Assembly (NCBI GenBank): GCA_002336765.1
Contig: DDES01000132.1
Coordinates: forward strand, 1,936-11,270
Source of the DNA: Novosphingobium sp. UBA1948
GTDB lineage: Bacteria; Pseudomonadota; Alphaproteobacteria; Sphingomonadales; Sphingomonadaceae
Direction of reading: 5' to 3'
DNA: 9,335 nt
Of the stretch, positions 6,746 to 9,335 are shown piece after piece. The notes beneath the pieces were generated by a model. It was not told the origin of the DNA, searched no databases, and saw only the letters and a list, made by a program, of their open reading frames with translations. The translations under genes were made by a program, and so were the position numbers. Every line of letters starts with the position of its first letter. The stretch's first letter is position 1.

Positions 6746-7236
6746 GCGCGCCGGTCGCCCCCGCCACGCCCCTCGCGCGGCTCAGCATGAGCCTGCCCGC
6801 CGAATTGTCGCGCAAACTCGACATGATGGTGGAGGAACGCGATCTGCCCTCGCGCTCGCAACTGATCGCCGAACTGATCCGCCATGCCCTCGCCCGACAC
6901 GAGAGTCTGACCCGCCCCGAGGCGATGCTGGCCGGCACGATCACGCTGGTCTATCGCGGCGATCAGGGCCGCGTGCGCCACCAACTGGCGCAGACGCAGG
7001 CCGATTACCTGACCGAGGTGATCTCATCGCAGCATGTCTTTCTCGAACAGGACCAGTCGCTCGAAGTGCTGCTGGTGCAAGGCCCCGCCGCGCGGCTCAA
7101 GGCCTTGTGCGACGCGCTGCGCCGTGTGCGCGGGGTGCACCAGCTCGAACTGGTCACCACCACCGCGCTGCTGCCCCCGCTCTCTGCCGGAGGGGCCAGC
7201 GCCGAACCCGCCCAACCCAAGGAAGTGGCCGCATGA
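6742..7236 (+). CDS. NikR-like ribbon-helix-helix transcriptional regulator without a full nickel site
   Basis: The 164 residues have two parts. Residues 12-52 form a ribbon-helix-helix DNA-binding domain: strand RLSMSL (13-18), then two helices ending near HALAR. Residues 64-140 resemble the ACT-like tetramerisation and sensor domain of NikR (GTITLVYRG, then SLEVLLVQG, then RRVRGVHQLELV). My hand alignment to E. coli NikR places H98 at ligand H87, but A87 at H76, F100 at H89 and S106 at C95. Three of the four high-affinity nickel ligands are thus absent. The last 20 or so residues are Ala/Pro-rich and extend beyond usual NikR length. The gene overlaps its neighbours at both ends (ATGA), inside an operon for nickel-independent nitrogen release. 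It probably represses the operon through the dyad at 3977-4004, perhaps sensing guanidine, urea or a nitrogen metabolite; the effector is unknown. Confidence 0.8.
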   Translation: MSAPVAPATPLARLSMSLPAELSRKLDMMVEERDLPSRSQLIAELIRHALARHESLTRPEAMLAGTITLVYRGDQGRVRHQLAQTQADYLTEVISSQHVFLEQDQSLEVLLVQGPAARLKALCDALRRVRGVHQLELVTTTALLPPLSAGGASAEPAQPKEVAA

Positions 7237-8057
7237 CCAACGCTCTCGACAATCCTCTGGCCGCCCGCGACCATGCCCGCGCGATGGCGGGTACCGTGGT
7301 CGAGGCCATGCCGATCCTGCCGCCGCGCGCCGACGATCTGCCCATAGGCGTGGCGGCTGACGACCATCTGTGGGAGCAAACCATCGCGGCGGGCGGCTAT
7401 GCCACACGCCACCTGCCGCGCGGCGCCCGCCTGCGCCTGATCGATCTGGCGGGCGATGCCTGCGCCAGCCTGCTGGTGTTCAACGCCCAGATGCCCACCG
7501 AACGGCTGAATGTGGCCGATACGGTCAAGGTCCAGTGGAACGCCTATCTCGGCGCGGGCAAGCTGCTGCTGTCCGACATGGGGCGCGTGCTGATGAGCAT
7601 CGAGGCCGATGATGCGGGCACACATGACTGTTTCTGCGGCGCCTCCAATGCCGCCACCAACGCTGCCCGCTATGGCGCGGGCGCCAACAGCGGCCCCTAC
7701 CCCAATGCGCGCGACAGGTTTCTGCTGGGCGCGGCCAAGCATGGGCTGGGCCGCCGCGATGTGCATCCCTGCATCAACCTGTTCAAGGGTGCCCGCATCG
7801 AGGACGATGGTGCGATCACCCCGCAGATCGGCCCCTTTGCCGCAGGGCGCTACGTGATCCTGCGCGCCGAGATGGAGGTGATCGTGGTGATCGCCAATTG
7901 CCCCCATGTGCTCGACCCGCGCGCCGATTATTCCGTCACCCCGCTGCGCGCCTCGGCATGGCGCGGGCCGGTCACACCGCCGGACGACCCCATCCGCAAT
8001 GCCACGCCCGAAGGCCTGCGCGCCTTTGAAAATGTCGAAGATTATTACCGCCGATAA
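7233..8057 (+). CDS. DUF1989 protein UAAP1, probable carboxyguanidine deiminase subunit
   Basis: This 274-residue cytoplasmic protein belongs to the DUF1989 / urea carboxylase-associated family. Members of this pair (CgdA/CgdB) were shown in other bacteria to form a deiminase converting carboxyguanidine to allophanate and ammonia, after long annotation as urea-related proteins. Visible features are GARLRLIDLAGDACASLLVF (about 65-84), the candidate metal-site segment HDCFCG (H131, C133, C135), the RDVHPCINLFKG segment (H178, C180), LRAEMEVIVV, and ANCPH (222-225). The same HD and NCP landmarks recur in the next protein, so the two are paralogues. Of the two it is the longer, matching what I recall for UAAP1. 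The start overlaps the regulator stop (ATGA), and 12 bases separate it from its partner. Which CgdA/CgdB letter applies is not certain from sequence alone. Confidence 0.85.
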   Translation: MTNALDNPLAARDHARAMAGTVVEAMPILPPRADDLPIGVAADDHLWEQTIAAGGYATRHLPRGARLRLIDLAGDACASLLVFNAQMPTERLNVADTVKVQWNAYLGAGKLLLSDMGRVLMSIEADDAGTHDCFCGASNAATNAARYGAGANSGPYPNARDRFLLGAAKHGLGRRDVHPCINLFKGARIEDDGAITPQIGPFAAGRYVILRAEMEVIVVIANCPHVLDPRADYSVTPLRASAWRGPVTPPDDPIRNATPEGLRAFENVEDYYRR

Positions 8058-8069
8058 GCGGAGGGAACC

Positions 8070-8699
8070 ATGACCACCGACCCGCACACTTTGGGCCTCA
8101 CCGTCCTGCACGACGAGATCGTCCCCGCCCGCGCGCCTTGGATCCATACGGTGAAGGCGGGGCAGAGCCTTCGCATTGTCGATCTGGAAGGCAATCAGGC
8201 AGTCGACTTCCTGCTCTATAGCGCGGCGGACGACGCTGAACGCTATAGCGCGCAGGATACGGTGGCGGCGCAAGGCAATCTCTTCCTGCGCGAGGGCACC
8301 GTGCTTCGCTCGAACGAGGGCGGCGCGATGATGACCATCACCGCCACCTCGGTTCCCTATCACGATACGATCGGCGGCGCCTGCTCCTGCGAGAGCAACA
8401 CCTTGCGCTATGGCCACCACACCAAGGCGCAACATGCCTGTGTCGAGAATTTCCTCGAGGCCAACCTGCGCCAAGGGCGCGGCAAGCGCGACATCGTGTC
8501 GAACATCAACTTCTTCATGAATGTGCCGGTGGAGGCCGATGGCGCACTGGGCATTGTTGACGGGATTTCCGCGCCCGGCCTTACCGTGGATCTGCGCGCC
8601 GAGATGGATGTGATCGTGGTCGTGTCCAATTGCCCCCAGATCAACAACCCGTGCAACGCCTTTAACCCCACACCTGTCCGCATGATCGTGGCCGCATGA
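8070..8699 (+). CDS. DUF1989 protein UAAP2, probable carboxyguanidine deiminase subunit
   Basis: The 209-residue partner of the preceding paralogue. Landmarks are KAGQSLRIVDLEGNQAVDFL near the start, RYSAQDT, YHDTIGGACSCESNTLRYG (H98, D99, C105, C107), KRDIVSNINFFMNVPV, and LRAEMDVIVVVSNCPQINNP with N187 C188 P189, then CNAFNPTPVR at the end. These are typical of UAAP2, and the family is known to bind zinc; the histidine and cysteines named are candidate ligands by analogy. The protein likely pairs with UAAP1 to deiminate carboxyguanidine, which needs no nickel, unlike urease. A strong ribosome binding site, GGAGG (8060-8064), five bases ahead of ATG fixes the start. Its stop overlaps the carboxylase start (ATGA), placing both pathway enzymes in one translational unit. 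Confidence 0.88.
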   Translation: MTTDPHTLGLTVLHDEIVPARAPWIHTVKAGQSLRIVDLEGNQAVDFLLYSAADDAERYSAQDTVAAQGNLFLREGTVLRSNEGGAMMTITATSVPYHDTIGGACSCESNTLRYGHHTKAQHACVENFLEANLRQGRGKRDIVSNINFFMNVPVEADGALGIVDGISAPGLTVDLRAEMDVIVVVSNCPQINNPCNAFNPTPVRMIVAA

Positions 8700-9335
8700 A
8701 TTTCGACACCGTCCTGATCGCCAACCGCGGCGCCATTGCCACACGCATCATCCGCAGCTTGCGCAAGATGGGGTTGCGCTCGGTGGCCGTCTATACGCAG
8801 GCGGATGAAGCCTCGCTGCATGTGGCGCAGGCCGATGCGGCGGTGTGCATCGGCGAAGGCCGCGCCGCCGAGAGCTATCTCGACATCTCCACGATCATCG
8901 CTGCCGCCCGCCAGACGGGCGCGGGCGCGATCCATCCGGGCTATGGCTTTCTGTCGGAAAGCACCGAATTTGCCGCGGCTTGCGCTGCGGCAGGGATCAT
9001 CTTCATCGGCCCCACGGCGGAGAATATCGCCAGCTTCGGCCTCAAACACAGCGCCCGCGCGCTGGCGGCGGCGCATGATGTGCCGCTGGCCCCCGGCTCG
9101 GACCTGCTGACCGACGAGGCGCAGGCGCTCGCGGCGGCAGAGCGGATCGGTTATCCGGTGATGCTGAAAGCCAGCGCCGGCGGCGGCGGCAAGGGGATGC
9201 GGGTGGCGTGGAACGACGCCGAGTGCGTGGACGGCTTCGAGCGTGCCAGCAACGAAGCCCGCTCCTCCTTCGGTGACGACCGGGTGTTCGTCGAGAAGTA
9301 CATCGAAGAACCGCGTCACATCGAAATCCAGGTGC
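8696..9335 (+). CDS. Urea/guanidine carboxylase, N-terminal biotin carboxylase domain (3' end outside window)
   Basis: An open frame of 213 residues runs off the right edge; full-length family members have about 1,200 residues (biotin carboxylase, carboxyltransferase and biotinyl domains). Biotin carboxylase landmarks are VLIANRGAIATRI (6-18), AIHPGYGFLSES (78-89), the ATP-grasp glycine loop KASAGGGGKGM (158-168), FVEKYIEEPRHIE (from 198) and IQV at the edge. FGLKHSAR (114-121) is characteristic of urea carboxylase-type enzymes and differs from the GDK motif of acetyl-CoA carboxylase subunits. The enzyme carboxylates an amidine or urea nitrogen using ATP and bicarbonate in the cytoplasm. Whether the substrate is guanidine or urea depends on a carboxyltransferase residue (Asp versus Asn) beyond the window; the preceding DUF1989 pair favours guanidine. 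The ATGA overlap with UAAP2 indicates coupling. An allophanate hydrolase gene should follow. Confidence 0.9.
   Translation, partial: MNFDTVLIANRGAIATRIIRSLRKMGLRSVAVYTQADEASLHVAQADAAVCIGEGRAAESYLDISTIIAAARQTGAGAIHPGYGFLSESTEFAAACAAAGIIFIGPTAENIASFGLKHSARALAAAHDVPLAPGSDLLTDEAQALAAAERIGYPVMLKASAGGGGKGMRVAWNDAECVDGFERASNEARSSFGDDRVFVEKYIEEPRHIEIQV

Noticed and set aside
7005..8744. Long open frame of 579 codons on the minus strand, opposite the UAAP genes
   Set aside because: Same codon-bias artefact; it spans several well-supported plus-strand genes and shows no family motif.

Overview
The window is GC-rich chromosomal DNA from a proteobacterium, most likely an alphaproteobacterium of the Sphingomonadales (Novosphingobium/Sphingobium type). 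This placement is inferred from codon bias, from the glucokinase-KDPG aldolase (Entner-Doudoroff) gene order and from protein style; no marker gene is present. All genes lie on the + strand, in two blocks separated by a 242-base intergenic region. No tRNA, rRNA, IS element, CRISPR or phage signal was seen.

Block 1 (2-3845) is central carbon metabolism. It holds the 3' end of glucokinase (glk), then KDPG aldolase (eda, overlapping the glk stop), then after 53 bases a 919-residue protein of the phosphoenolpyruvate carboxylase family. That protein is recognisable along its whole length but is altered at several catalytic and regulatory positions, so its activity is open to question.

The intergenic region (3846-4087) is unusually structured. 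It has two adjacent inverted repeats (3899-3957; the second resembles an intrinsic terminator), a separate dyad GTATTA-N16-TAATAC (3977-4004), and a nested stem-loop in the presumed leader (4015-4079) whose outer helix pairs with the ribosome binding site of the next gene.

Block 2 (4088 to beyond 9335) is a tightly coupled operon: substrate-binding lipoprotein, permease, ATPase, ribbon-helix-helix (NikR-like) regulator, two DUF1989 paralogues (UAAP1/UAAP2), and the biotin carboxylase domain of a urea carboxylase-family enzyme that runs off the end. Such clusters were long annotated as urea amidolyase systems. Established work has shown that the DUF1989 pair is carboxyguanidine deiminase (CgdA/CgdB) and that many of the partner 'urea carboxylases' are guanidine carboxylases. 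The likely pathway is uptake by the ABC transporter, ATP- and biotin-dependent carboxylation of guanidine, deimination of carboxyguanidine to allophanate, and hydrolysis of allophanate to ammonia and CO2 by an allophanate hydrolase expected downstream of the window.

The most interesting signal is regulatory. I see no guanidine riboswitch. Instead the operon encodes a NikR-like repressor that keeps the DNA-contacting strand but lacks three of the four nickel ligands, and its promoter region carries a dyad differing from the E. coli NikR operator (GTATGA-N16-TCATAC) at one position per half-site. This suggests a NikR-fold regulator re-purposed to control a nitrogen-scavenging operon in response to something other than nickel.
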